A stretch of DNA of 64,000 nt from Pseudomonas denitrificans (nom. rej.) (GCF_008807415.1 NZ_CP043626.1:4123501-4187500), one strand, 5' to 3'. Positions 37,725 to 45,347 are shown, numbered from the stretch's first letter. The notes: generated by a model from the sequence alone, not told the origin. Numbers and translations are program-made.

Positions 37725-38159
37725 TCAGGACTTGCTGCTGTCGGAGGGTTTCTCAGCGGCGGGCTTGTCGCTGGCCGGCGGCTGAGTCGGGCGCTGGGCT
37801 TGTGCCTGGGGTTGCGGCTGGCGGCTCGGTGCCGGGGTGTGCACGTCTTTGCCGGTGGCGAGCAGTTCGGTCAGGACCTGGGTGTTTTTGGTGTTGCCGA
37901 AGCGGTCTTTCGTCGGACGGACTACGGTGGCGAACTTGCACAGCACCGGGGAGCCTTCGAAGACGATGGCATCGAGTAGGGTCGGCTCAATGTCGTACTG
38001 GGTGATCTCGAAGCCCTTGGCATTGCCGCGAGCGCCCTCGGGGATTGGGGAAATGGCCTGAACACTGGCGAAGACTTCGCCGGAGGTTTTGGAGGTGAAG
38101 GTATCGGTCTGGATGACCCACAGCTCAACGACTCCGCCAGTGGTTGCAAACATGTTCAT
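37725..38159 (-). CDS. Phage single-stranded DNA-binding protein (Pf1 gpV type)
   Basis: 144 residues, the same length as Pf1 gene V protein as I recall it. The N-terminus MNMFATTGGVVELWV and the core PIPEGARGNAKGFEI, NIEPTLLDAIVFEG-like YDIEPTLLDAIVFEG and VVRPTKDRFG match the Pf1 protein closely. The C-terminal 40 residues are Pro/Gln-rich (QPQPQAQAQRPTQPPA). It coats phage ssDNA before the coat protein replaces it. AAGGAG lies five bases before ATG 38159. Confidence 0.93.
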   Translation of the reverse strand: MNMFATTGGVVELWVIQTDTFTSKTSGEVFASVQAISPIPEGARGNAKGFEITQYDIEPTLLDAIVFEGSPVLCKFATVVRPTKDRFGNTKNTQVLTELLATGKDVHTPAPSRQPQPQAQAQRPTQPPASDKPAAEKPSDSSKS

Positions 38160-38499
38160 CTGAAGCTCCTTTGCCTTTTTCGGGCATGAGTTGGCCCGCT
38201 GCTGCAATTCGGCGTGTTTGCCGTTAATTCAGCGGGGATGGATAAATGATGATTTGTTGCCAGTTAGAACCGCTCTAAATCGCGGTTTTCATGTAACTGA
38301 CGGGGTCTACTTCAACACAAAAACAAGCGTAAAAACCGTCGATAGATATTTATCAAAATGGAGCCTATCGCTCTGAAACAGCGAGGTTTTCCAAGGTTTA
38401 AGTAGCTCCTGACTGATAGGAGTTGTTAATCGCACCAAGGGCTCTGCCCTTGTCATCCCGCTCTCGCCGCCGAGGGCTCAGGAGCGCGGGGTGGTGGAG
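38160..38499. other. Non-coding phage region with hairpins
   Basis: 340 bases without a convincing gene, upstream of the ssDNA-binding gene. Visible structures: CTCCT-GACTGAT-AGGAG at about 38406-38422, CAAGGGC-TCT-GCCCTTG at about 38436-38452, and ACCGCTCTAAATCGCGGT at about 38269-38286. The left part should hold the strong promoter for the coat-protein operon. Hairpin clusters here could be the packaging signal or minus-strand origin; this is inference. Confidence 0.4.
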
Positions 38500-38733
38500 C
38501 TACCCCACACTCCCGAGCTGAGGCTGTTCAGGGGGAGCGCGGTCAAGGGTGCGCTTCGCCCGGCGCTCCGTTTGTCCGAACGGGAAAGCGCGTTCGGACA
38601 AGCCGGTGCGGCGGCCCTGGACCTGATTGGCCCAGGTAGGGATGGTGTGGCGAGCGTGGTGGCGGCCAACCACAGCGCCAACCGCCAGCAGGACAAGCCA
38701 GAAGATCAGGTGCGGGATCGGGTTAGAGACCAT
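38500..38733 (-). CDS. Small inovirus protein with one membrane helix (77 aa)
   Basis: 77 residues: helix HLIFWLVLLAVGAVVG near the N-terminus, then a basic, low-complexity tail. GGAGGG lies nine bases before ATG 38733, and the start is 3 bases after the previous stop, which supports a real gene. The tail is in a region open in several frames, so its end is less certain. No function assigned. Confidence 0.5.
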   Translation of the reverse strand: MVSNPIPHLIFWLVLLAVGAVVGRHHARHTIPTWANQVQGRRTGLSERAFPFGQTERRAKRTLDRAPPEQPQLGSVG

Positions 38734-38736
38734 GGC

Positions 38737-39072
38737 TCAGCCCTCCAGCTCGAATGGTTCGCGCACGGGGACGAAGGGCGTTGGCCTGCCGCTGTCGTAG
38801 ATAACGTGCCAGTACTTCGGGGGACGGAGCGCGGGCATGTGTTTCGCGCAGGTAGAGCCCGGCTCCACCCGGTACGTCGAGTGGATCGAGCGCCACACTC
38901 CCGCGACCTTGGCCATCGTAGTAACGACCGTGAAGACTCGCGTAGGGCGGCACTCGGTGCAGGGTGTGAACTGGGAGGCTGCGGGCTTCGCCAGTTCGCG
39001 ACGGGACCAGCAGACAGAGCAGTCGCAGTCCGGAGTATGCGGTCTGCCCAGGTACGCACGGATTAGGTTCAT
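38737..39072 (-). CDS. Inovirus Cys-rich small protein (111 aa)
   Basis: 111 residues, MNLIRAYLGRPHTPDCDCSV... It has five Cys in a zinc-finger-like spacing: C16, C18, C21 and C38, C41 (CDCSVC and CTEC), plus a later CAKH. It belongs to a tight run (39076-39303, this gene, 38500-38733) with 3-base gaps, so it is part of the early phage operon. Possible zinc-binding regulator; not proven. Other frames are open here, but this one keeps operon spacing and a plausible fold. Confidence 0.6.
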   Translation of the reverse strand: MNLIRAYLGRPHTPDCDCSVCWSRRELAKPAASQFTPCTECRPTRVFTVVTTMAKVAGVWRSIHSTYRVEPGSTCAKHMPALRPPKYWHVIYDSGRPTPFVPVREPFELEG

Positions 39073-39075
39073 GGC

Positions 39076-39303
39076 TCATCGACCTACCCTCAATCCGTAC
39101 AGGCGAAAGAGTTCTCTGGCGCGCTCTTGAGCGAGCAAGGAGTCCAGCGGGTCGTCAGCGACCACCTCCCCTACTACTTGATCGATGAACTCGTAGCACT
39201 GGTTCCGGCCATGCCCTATGAAGCAACGGACCCACTGACACCGTCCCTGCCCGGCATGCGAATAGAGGTTTGCGACTTCAACCACGCAAAGAGACTTACT
39301 CAT
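39076..39303 (-). CDS. Small inovirus early protein (75 aa)
   Basis: 75 residues from MSKSLCVVEVANLY. It overlaps the stop of the Xis-like gene by 8 bases and ends 3 bases before the Cys-rich gene. No membrane helix or known motif: Cys in CVVEV, CQWVRC and NQCYEF, and an acidic middle (EVVADDPLDSLLAQ). Position equals that of the unassigned early genes of Pf4 (PA0717-PA0719). Confidence 0.6.
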   Translation of the reverse strand: MSKSLCVVEVANLYSHAGQGRCQWVRCFIGHGRNQCYEFIDQVVGEVVADDPLDSLLAQERARELFRLYGLRVGR

Positions 39304-39568
39304 CGTCGTAATCCCCTTGGCAGAAGATCGACTTACCCCGGTCGAGGTCGCGGCGGATTTTGTGGAGGTTGATGACGCGACGGCGGCCGATCTTGGCAGT
39401 TGGCACGGTCTTGGTTTCGACCCAGCCGCGCACCACGTCTTCCGTAATGTCCTCCAGGCCCAGCATCTGAGCGAATACCGCCTGGGAGCAGAACGGAGCG
39501 GTACGGAAGTCCGTGACCTTTTCCATCGCCCCCGTGACGGTGAACCCCACTATTCCAGACTCTTCCAT
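39296..39568 (-). CDS. Xis-like winged-helix protein (XisF4-type)
   Basis: 90 residues. The C-terminal 60 form a MerR-like winged-helix excisionase pattern: FAQMLGLEDITEDVVRGWVE then TKTVPTAKIGRRRVINLHKI. In Pf4 the protein in this place (XisF4) drives excision by the integrase and turns on the replication gene. First gene of the phage early operon, divergent from the repressor across a 109-base control region. Identity rests on fold pattern and place. Confidence 0.65.
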   Translation of the reverse strand: MEESGIVGFTVTGAMEKVTDFRTAPFCSQAVFAQMLGLEDITEDVVRGWVETKTVPTAKIGRRRVINLHKIRRDLDRGKSIFCQGDYDDE

Positions 39569-39600
39569 GGTTTTGCCCTATAATAAAAATCACACTTACC

Positions 39601-39665
39601 GAGTAATATCTACTAAGTAAGTCAACCATACATTTAGATTGCTACTGAGTACAATCTACTAATTA
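39601..39665. promoter_or_regulatory. Direct repeats between xis and repressor (operator candidates)
   Basis: GAGTAATATCTACTAAGTA at 39601-39619 and GAGTACAATCTACTAATTA at 39647-39665: 15 of 19 positions agree, 46 bases apart. They lie in the AT-rich control region between the divergent repressor and Xis-like genes, the place for a lysogeny switch. Confidence 0.6.
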
Positions 39666-39677
39666 GAATATTTGGGC

Positions 39678-39944
39678 ATGATAAAAGACCGCCTTATAAC
39701 CTTATTCGACAAGGAGCGGACGAGCGTCTGGTTCGAGAAGGAAACCGGCATCGATCGTTACCGGTGGGGGAATGTGCGCAATGGCAAAGCGCGGATAACA
39801 GATGCCGAGATCGAGGCCGTGATAGCCATTTTCCCCCAGTACGCCCTGTGGCTGGTTACTGGACAGGTGGCTCCTGAGATTGGTCAAACCAGCCCTGCCT
39901 ACGATGAGGCTCACCGAAAATTGGCCGGACAAGACGCGGGATAG
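39678..39944 (+). CDS. Phage repressor-like protein
   Basis: 88 residues from MIKDRLITLFDKERTSVWF. Helix-turn-helix of the type seen in small phage repressors and Cro-like proteins (SVWFEKETGIDRYRWGNVRNGKARITDAEIEAV), with LWLVTGQVAPE resembling the common 'YALWLLTG' ending of phage CI-like regulators. It is the only core gene on the plus strand and is divergent from the Xis-like gene, as the Pf4 repressor C is. A TTG six bases earlier is an alternative start. Confidence 0.75.
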   Translation: MIKDRLITLFDKERTSVWFEKETGIDRYRWGNVRNGKARITDAEIEAVIAIFPQYALWLVTGQVAPEIGQTSPAYDEAHRKLAGQDAG

Positions 39945-40150
39945 AACTTACTCAGAAGGTTGCTGGACGCTGGTTTTCCCGAGAGAAATCCGCCAAAAAA
40001 TGTGGGAGATAAACTCAAGTTCAGATGGTATGTCTGTGCAGAATGATGGGTGAGCGCAAGGAGTGTTTTTAAAACATCTGCATTTGTGCAGCAAATAGAC
40101 GCGCATCGAGCCACGCACCTCCGTGGGAACAGAGGTGCGAAACTTAAAAA

Positions 40151-42394
40151 CTATAACTTAGATATTTTCTCCCACAGAGGATCCTTGCTAAGTCCTAACT
40201 GATCTTTTATAAGGCGCATTTTAGCCGTGTATTCTCTTCGCGGATTATAGATAAATCCGGAAACATCCTTACTTTTCTCTACAAACCCATCATTTACAAG
40301 TATACTTAAAATTTTTTCAATCAATCCTCTATCATACTGCTGACCAAAGCCGCCTTTAAAAAGAGAGCTTTCTCGTCTCCCACCGCCTCGCTGGAAAAAT
40401 ATCTTCTGAATAATCGACAGGAAGAGCTTTTGCGACGGAGGAAGATTGCTAGATTTGATCCTGGCAGAATTTGAAGCACTCTGAGTATTTTCAACCGTAA
40501 AATCAATAACCCACTCAGGAAGTGCATCGATAGAAGTAAGACCAGTCGCCATGGCTATGTATGGCCGGAGGATCGAGAAATGTGACTCCTTATTAGCAAG
40601 ACACCCATCAAATGCAACCACGCCAAATATACAATCATCCCAAAATATATTTTTCGCCCTTCTCACACCCAAACTCAGAAGTGCTACATCTGCGTCTTTA
40701 ACATGCAAACCGCCAAAGTCGAGTTCCTCACCCTCAATTAACAACAACGAAGAAATAAGTTCTCCTACCACCTGCCCATTCATCGAGGAAGCTGCCCTAT
40801 GAATAACCGACAGGGCATCTCGCTCCAATGAGTACATATCAACCCACTGAGCCAAGAAGAACAACCCTATTTCTTTCAAAGGCTGCCGCCATTTCTCAGT
40901 CAGGATTTCGAAATTTCGCTCAGATATATCATTCGCTAATATTTCAGCAAAAAGTAACTGCACAATATATGGATCAACAAATTGTCGATCTGGCGACTCT
41001 GGCTCGATTCTCCCAAGAGTGCAAAGCCGGCTGAGCATCAGCTGTCCAGCTTCATCCGGCGCCATCCCGGTAGCCTGTTCATAGGCAGAATTAATGTCGC
41101 TCGGAGTTAACCGTCCTAATTCGCGATCCCCTCTCCGAGTAATTCTTACCAAATTCGTCAAAACATCTCGAACAGAAAGTGGATCGATAGACTTGTGGAA
41201 TCCAGCCTCACGAATACACACGGTATCAATGAACTGCCCCCAGAACCCGATCTCACCGGATGAGTTAGAAAGTATTTTTTCCGCCTCACCTCTTTCAATT
41301 TGAGCCAATATAAGGAACATAAGAGGCTTACGCGGGAGCCACTTTGGAACATCCGACACCAGCCCAATATTAGCAAGATAATTTCTTGCCTGATCAACAC
41401 TAAACTCAGAGTGACACTTCATCAACTCAAACGAGCCAGGCCGCGAAGACACACCTAAACTCTCAAACATCTCCTTATTACTATTAAAATAGTGCGGACG
41501 CCCGGTGACCAATACCCCTGCAGAACTTGAGGCTATCAGCTCTCTAATCCCCTGCAACGCGTATTTCCTGATCGATTCTCTTCGGTCTTGAGTCCCGCCA
41601 AAGGTCTGTGAGCCTACCTCATCGAAACCATCGAGTATCAGTATTATTTTACCTGATACCAAGAGCTGCATTGCTCGATCAACTGAACCTGATAGGCCTA
41701 ACCTTTTGAGATGACCCGCAATTATTTCAATCGCACTGGCGGCTCCCCAATGCTCTCTGAGGTTAATTGCAAAAACAAAATTATCGCTATAGGAAAACCC
41801 TTCAACTAGATAATTAAAAACCTCTCTAGTGCAACGACTTTTCCCGGTTCCATAATCACCCAGCAATATGATCTTCTCACCGCGCCTCAACCTCTCGGCG
41901 ATTGCCTGAATATTGAAGCTTTTACGCTCAGACTCATCAGTATATTCAACTACAATATACTCTGCGGAGTCAGACTTCCCCGTCAACGGATCAATTGAAC
42001 TGCCAAATTCCACCTTTCTACGCATATTAGCGTAGGAAGAATAATCAAAAGCCTCTTTTGAAAAGCTTTCCAAGGACACGACATTAATTTTAGCTGGACG
42101 GGCTATATCCAACATTCCGGGGGTTGGTTCTTTTGGCAGGACGATATAAGCCTTGGCGAAAACCCCCTCCAGGGCATACCTAACTTTAACCGCCTGAATC
42201 TTAGAGACATCTCCCCTCACTTTTTCCAAACTGAACTCTTCGGTAATCTCGATGAGAACTATCTCATCATCCGAGACCCTAACCACGGCATCGAAGTTAA
42301 CGCCGTCAATGCGTTCAGGACCAACAGGGCGCCCCCACATTACTGAGGCTAAATCCCGTGTATAGCCTTCCATTTTTTTCCAGCTCGCACTCAC
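40151..42394 (-). CDS. NACHT-type STAND NTPase, probable anti-phage defence protein
   Basis: 747 residues, start GTG 42394 after GGGGAG. N-terminal domain (about 1-125) has a nuclease-like alternation: VNFDAVV (Asp35), EIVLIEITEE (Glu49) and a Lys-rich helix; this suggests a PD-(D/E)XK fold, but the usual E-x-K reads E-I-T. NTPase: Walker A GDYGTGKS (179-186), Walker B ILILDGFDE (251-259) with the extra acidic residues of NACHT, and VTGRPHYF (296-303). A helical arm follows to about 540. 558-603 resembles pentapeptide-like repeats (AKNIFWDDCIFGVVAFDGC), and a winged-helix-like end follows from about 685. Bacterial NACHT proteins of this layout sense phage and kill or cut. It is cargo beside the repressor, with AT-rich codon use unlike the phage core. 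It may share a transcript with the gene at 42488-43264. Confidence 0.8.
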   Translation of the reverse strand: MSASWKKMEGYTRDLASVMWGRPVGPERIDGVNFDAVVRVSDDEIVLIEITEEFSLEKVRGDVSKIQAVKVRYALEGVFAKAYIVLPKEPTPGMLDIARPAKINVVSLESFSKEAFDYSSYANMRRKVEFGSSIDPLTGKSDSAEYIVVEYTDESERKSFNIQAIAERLRRGEKIILLGDYGTGKSRCTREVFNYLVEGFSYSDNFVFAINLREHWGAASAIEIIAGHLKRLGLSGSVDRAMQLLVSGKIILILDGFDEVGSQTFGGTQDRRESIRKYALQGIRELIASSSAGVLVTGRPHYFNSNKEMFESLGVSSRPGSFELMKCHSEFSVDQARNYLANIGLVSDVPKWLPRKPLMFLILAQIERGEAEKILSNSSGEIGFWGQFIDTVCIREAGFHKSIDPLSVRDVLTNLVRITRRGDRELGRLTPSDINSAYEQATGMAPDEAGQLMLSRLCTLGRIEPESPDRQFVDPYIVQLLFAEILANDISERNFEILTEKWRQPLKEIGLFFLAQWVDMYSLERDALSVIHRAASSMNGQVVGELISSLLLIEGEELDFGGLHVKDADVALLSLGVRRAKNIFWDDCIFGVVAFDGCLANKESHFSILRPYIAMATGLTSIDALPEWVIDFTVENTQSASNSARIKSSNLPPSQKLFLSIIQKIFFQRGGGRRESSLFKGGFGQQYDRGLIEKILSILVNDGFVEKSKDVSGFIYNPRREYTAKMRLIKDQLGLSKDPLWEKISKL

Positions 42395-42487
42395 TCGAAA
42401 CTCCCCGAATTAAAATTGTAAAACAATCTTTTACATCCAGCTCTTTAACAATTAAGGCAAAACCAACCCCGCTAAACTCCATCATCA

Positions 42488-43264
42488 CTAACCCATAGGA
42501 TTAAAGTGGCTTCCGGCGGTGCAATAACGCTGTTGCATCCCATAGGTCCAATCTGAGCGTTCTCTACCAGCACGAGCGGCCCATGCACGGCACTGCTCCC
42601 GAAAATGTAACTTTGCGCCTTTTCGGCACTCCCGGTACTCAATGGAGCCCCAGCCTTGATTCCGGCAGACAGTTCCACCATCAATGACGTTGTTGACTAC
42701 AACCCACTCAGCCAGATAGCTGCTGCCGCCATCCCAGCTCTTTATCCACTGCGAATCGCGCTCTTGAGTGTAATTTTGAGCACTGCCCTGCCGAGCCATT
42801 CGTTGGTTCCGCTCAGCCTGAAACTGCGCTAGGTATTCCTGAGAGACCATGCCTTGGGGCTCGGACGCATTCTGCGGAGCACGGGCATGCGGCAGCTCGC
42901 CACCGTTCTGGCAAAGAATCACGTTTTCATCAATGGCATTGCCGCCGTTTAGGCAATCGCGCATCGAGCGACGGCTTGAGGCTACTGGCGCGGTTGGGCG
43001 ATGGGCGATATCAGGAGGCGGTGCAGGAAGATCCTGAGGTCCTTCGGCAATCGGAACACTGCCTTCGACAGGGGGGGACGCAGAGAGACGATCTACGAGA
43101 GAACGGAGTGAGGGCCAAGTCAGCGCTAGCGCCGTGAGCAGTATCATGCCGCCAAACACGTGGAGAGCGTTCCAACGGAAGGCCCTGTGTCGTTTCCGGG
43201 CTCTCCCCTCTCGCTGTCGCTCACTACTCTCGCGACGCATCCATTCGCGATCATCCAGTCCCAT
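42488..43264 (-). CDS. Cys-rich membrane-anchored protein of unknown function, phage cargo
   Basis: 258 residues from MGLDDREWMRRESSER (AAGGA eight bases upstream; an earlier codon at 43291 is less likely). A very basic cytoplasmic start (about 1-30), one membrane helix (about 35-52, LHVFGGMILLTALALTW), then a Pro-rich linker and a periplasmic domain with six or so Cys (RDCLNGG, ILCQNGG, TVCRNQ, YRECRKG, EQCRAW, RYCTAG) that could form three disulfides. I do not recognise the family. It precedes the NACHT gene by 93 bases on the same strand and is the last gene before attR, so both may be one module. Confidence 0.6.
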   Translation of the reverse strand: MGLDDREWMRRESSERQREGRARKRHRAFRWNALHVFGGMILLTALALTWPSLRSLVDRLSASPPVEGSVPIAEGPQDLPAPPPDIAHRPTAPVASSRRSMRDCLNGGNAIDENVILCQNGGELPHARAPQNASEPQGMVSQEYLAQFQAERNQRMARQGSAQNYTQERDSQWIKSWDGGSSYLAEWVVVNNVIDGGTVCRNQGWGSIEYRECRKGAKLHFREQCRAWAARAGRERSDWTYGMQQRYCTAGSHFNPMG

Positions 43265-43457
43265 GGTCCTTCCCTGCGTGCATCCGTACATGGCATGTGG
43301 CCATGTCGAAGCTAGCGCGAGACGGTAGTACCCGTAAAGACTCTAAGGTGACTACATAAGGCAAATTGTCAGAAACAGCCTGTTGAAATGAGGTTTCGTC
43401 GCCTTTGAAAGGCTCGGTTTACAGGGCTTCGGGGTGGCGCGAGGTGGCTCTCATGCG
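43265..43457. other. Right end of the phage, no gene seen
   Basis: No gene between the membrane protein and attR. It contains one GTGACTAC (43348-43355) shared with the left end. The promoter for the membrane-protein/NACHT unit should be here. Confidence 0.5.
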
Positions 43458-43505
43458 ATTCATAATGCTGATGTCCCAGGTTCAAGTCCCGGTGTAGCCA
43501 CCATA
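43458..43505 (+). repeat. attR, right 48-bp attachment repeat (tRNA-Met 3' fragment)
   Basis: Same 48 bases as 28458-28505. Here the 5' part of tRNA-Met is missing, so the copy is not a functional tRNA. Confidence 0.95.
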
Positions 43506-43510
43506 TCTCG

Positions 43511-43540
43511 AAAGGGGTTTAGCGAAAGCTAACCCCCTTT
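43511..43540 (+). terminator. Original chromosomal tRNA-Met terminator, displaced by integration
   Basis: AAAGGGGTTTAGC-GAAA-GCTAACCCCCTTT followed by TCTTTC. It shares the core GGTTTAGCGAAAGCTAACC-type stem-loop with the hairpin inside attL. Confidence 0.75.
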
Positions 43541-43572
43541 TCTTTCGCCTGCGAAAAAGCGTTTCTCGCGCT

Positions 43573-44265
43573 TTACTCGGCCTCGTCAATCAACTCCACC
43601 GAATCATTCCTCGCATCGTTCACCCGCAACGACACGCGATCCCCCACGAAGTCCTCACGCGAATAGAGAACCAACTCGCCCAGCGCTTCACTGCGCGTGG
43701 TAGCAGACAGCCACTCCTCGAAGTTCTCCGGCGCCAGCACCACGGGCATGCGGTTGTGGATGTCCTCAATGCTCGGAGCGGCGGATTTGGTCAGCAGCGC
43801 GCAGGACAGGACGGGCTCGCCGTTGGGTTTTGTCCACAGGGACCAGAGGCCGGCGATGGCGATGATGGGGTCGGTGGGGCTGTGGATGAAATACGGCTGG
43901 TGCACCTGGCGGCCGGCAGGGTTGCGTACGGTTTCCTTCTCGTTCCATTCGTACCAGCCCAGCGCAGGCATGAGGCAGCGGGTGCTGCGTAAGGCTTCGC
44001 GCCAGAGAGGTTTGCCAGCGGCTTCTTCGCTGCGCGCGTTGAAGGAGAAGCGCGGCGGGGTGGACTCCTTCCACCAGGTAGGAATCAGGCCCCAGCGGGC
44101 GGGCAACAGTTCGAGCTGGCCGTTTTCGTCGCGGCGCAGGATGGGCACGGTCATGGTCGGGGCGACGTTGTAGCAGGCCTGCAGCCAGCGCGGTGGCGTG
44201 CGCGCGCCGATGTGCCAGTAGCGTTCGATGGCTGCTTCTTGGGGGCTGACGTAGCGTCCGCACAT
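43573..44265 (-). CDS. SRAP-domain protein (YedK/HMCES family)
   Basis: 230 residues. Starts MCGRYVS: Cys2 becomes N-terminal after Met removal and links covalently to abasic sites in single-stranded DNA, which protects them. Other family marks are YNVAPTMTVPIL (Asn), LMPALGWYEWNE (Glu), and IHNRMPVVLAPE with the conserved His. The length fits bacterial SRAP proteins. It is a single gene just right of the prophage and belongs to the host. Confidence 0.93.
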   Translation of the reverse strand: MCGRYVSPQEAAIERYWHIGARTPPRWLQACYNVAPTMTVPILRRDENGQLELLPARWGLIPTWWKESTPPRFSFNARSEEAAGKPLWREALRSTRCLMPALGWYEWNEKETVRNPAGRQVHQPYFIHSPTDPIIAIAGLWSLWTKPNGEPVLSCALLTKSAAPSIEDIHNRMPVVLAPENFEEWLSATTRSEALGELVLYSREDFVGDRVSLRVNDARNDSVELIDEAE

Positions 44266-44345
44266 GCCGGCTACCTTGGGGAAAGGGTTACTTTCACCTT
44301 GGGTGTCGAATCGCGGGCTGTCCAGACAGGGCGACGGGCGTCCGT

Positions 44346-45347
44346 TTAGCCCAGGCGCTCCAGCACACCCTTTCCGATCACCCGCGTCGTCTCGCCCCCG
44401 AAGTCCACCCTGCCCTCCTCCCGCAGGAATGCATCCACCGCTCCATCGAGCCGGTCGGCCAGTTCGGGCAGTTGCCAGTGGTGGCGCAGCAGCATGCCAG
44501 CGCTGAGGATGGTGGCCAGCGGGTTGGCGCGGCCGGAGCCGGCGATGTCGGGGGCGCTGCCGTGGACGGGTTCGGCCAGGGCGATGCCCTGGCCGAGGTT
44601 GAGCGACGGGGCCATGCCGAGGCCGCCGCCCCAGTGGCTGGCAAGGTCGGAGAGGATGTCGCCGAAGAGGTTGGTGGTGACGATCAGGTCGAAGGCTTCC
44701 GGGCGCTCGACCAGTTGCAGGGCGGCGACGTCGACCAGGCGTTCGTCGAGCACGTCGCTCCAGCCGTCTTCGGCGAGCAGGTCGCGGCAGGTGTCGCGGA
44801 ACAGGCCGCAGGTAAGCGGCAGGACGTTGGCCTTGTGCACGAGGGTAATGCGCCGGGCGTGGCGCAGGCGGGCGAGTTCGGCGGCGCCCGTGGCAAGGCG
44901 TTCGCAGGCGGCGTGGCTGATAACCCGCTCAGCGATGGCGACGCCTTCGGCTTCCCAATGCTCGCGGCCGCTGTAGAGGCCTTCGCTGTTTTCCCGCAGG
45001 ATCAGCAGGTCGATGCCAGCGCGCGGTGAGACGACCGGGCGAGAACGCACGGGGCGCAGGTTGAGGTTCAGCGCCAGCGTCTGGCGCAAACTGAGGATGG
45101 CGCTGCGGTAGCCCTCGACCTTGTGACTGGGCGAGGAAACCGCGCCGAACAGCCCGGCGCCGCAGGCTCGAAGGCGTTCATAGGTAATTTCGGGAACCGA
45201 GGTGCCGTGGCGCTGGAAGCAGTCCCAGCCGGCTTCGGCTTCTTCTACCTGCAGACCGGGCAGCAGGCGCTGCAGCACCTCCACGGCGACGGGCACGACC
45301 TCGCGGCCGATGCCGTCACCGGGGATGACGCACAGGCGTTGGCTCAA
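44346..45347 (-). CDS. Isopropylmalate/isocitrate dehydrogenase-family enzyme
   Basis: 333 residues from TTG 45347, which shares bases with the stop of the carbonic anhydrase gene (TTGA). NAD(P)-dependent beta-decarboxylating dehydrogenase: VIPGDGIGREVVPVA, RENSEGLYSGRE, the Lys in TLVHKANVLP, DLIVTTNLFGDILSDLASH and HGSAPDIAGSGRANPLA are the family landmarks. NLNLRPVRSRP is more like homoisocitrate, tartrate or isocitrate enzymes than a typical LeuB; the SHKVEGYRS segment sets substrate choice. It is not next to leuCD, so I do not call it leuB. It is co-transcribed with can. Confidence 0.85.
   Translation of the reverse strand: MSQRLCVIPGDGIGREVVPVAVEVLQRLLPGLQVEEAEAGWDCFQRHGTSVPEITYERLRACGAGLFGAVSSPSHKVEGYRSAILSLRQTLALNLNLRPVRSRPVVSPRAGIDLLILRENSEGLYSGREHWEAEGVAIAERVISHAACERLATGAAELARLRHARRITLVHKANVLPLTCGLFRDTCRDLLAEDGWSDVLDERLVDVAALQLVERPEAFDLIVTTNLFGDILSDLASHWGGGLGMAPSLNLGQGIALAEPVHGSAPDIAGSGRANPLATILSAGMLLRHHWQLPELADRLDGAVDAFLREEGRVDFGGETTRVIGKGVLERLG

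Larger units (their letters stand above)
28458..43505. mobile_element. Integrated Pf-type filamentous phage (inovirus) with cargo
   Basis: Bounded by 48-bp direct repeats (28458-28505 and 43458-43505), giving an element of exactly 15,000 bp from repeat to repeat. The core on the minus strand reads, in transcription order, Xis-like, three small proteins, ssDNA-binding protein, two membrane peptides, CoaB-like coat, mini-protein, adsorption protein, minor coat, Zot, mini-protein, replication initiator, integrase, with a repressor divergent from xis. Pf1 itself is about 7.3 kb. Here about 3 kb of cargo lies between attL and the integrase and about 3.4 kb between the repressor and attR. The element looks intact: every core gene is full length. 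Confidence 0.93.

Noticed and set aside
38191..38376. 61-aa frame in the phage non-coding region
   Set aside because: No ribosome site, not in operon order, and the region is rich in hairpins expected of a promoter, origin or packaging signal.
38491..39066. 191-aa plus-strand frame in the phage early region
   Set aside because: Opposes three small minus-strand genes with tight 3-base gaps and good ribosome sites.
43458..43505. Second tRNA-Met gene
   Set aside because: Only the 3' 46 bases are present; the D arm and the 5' acceptor strand are missing, so it is attR.
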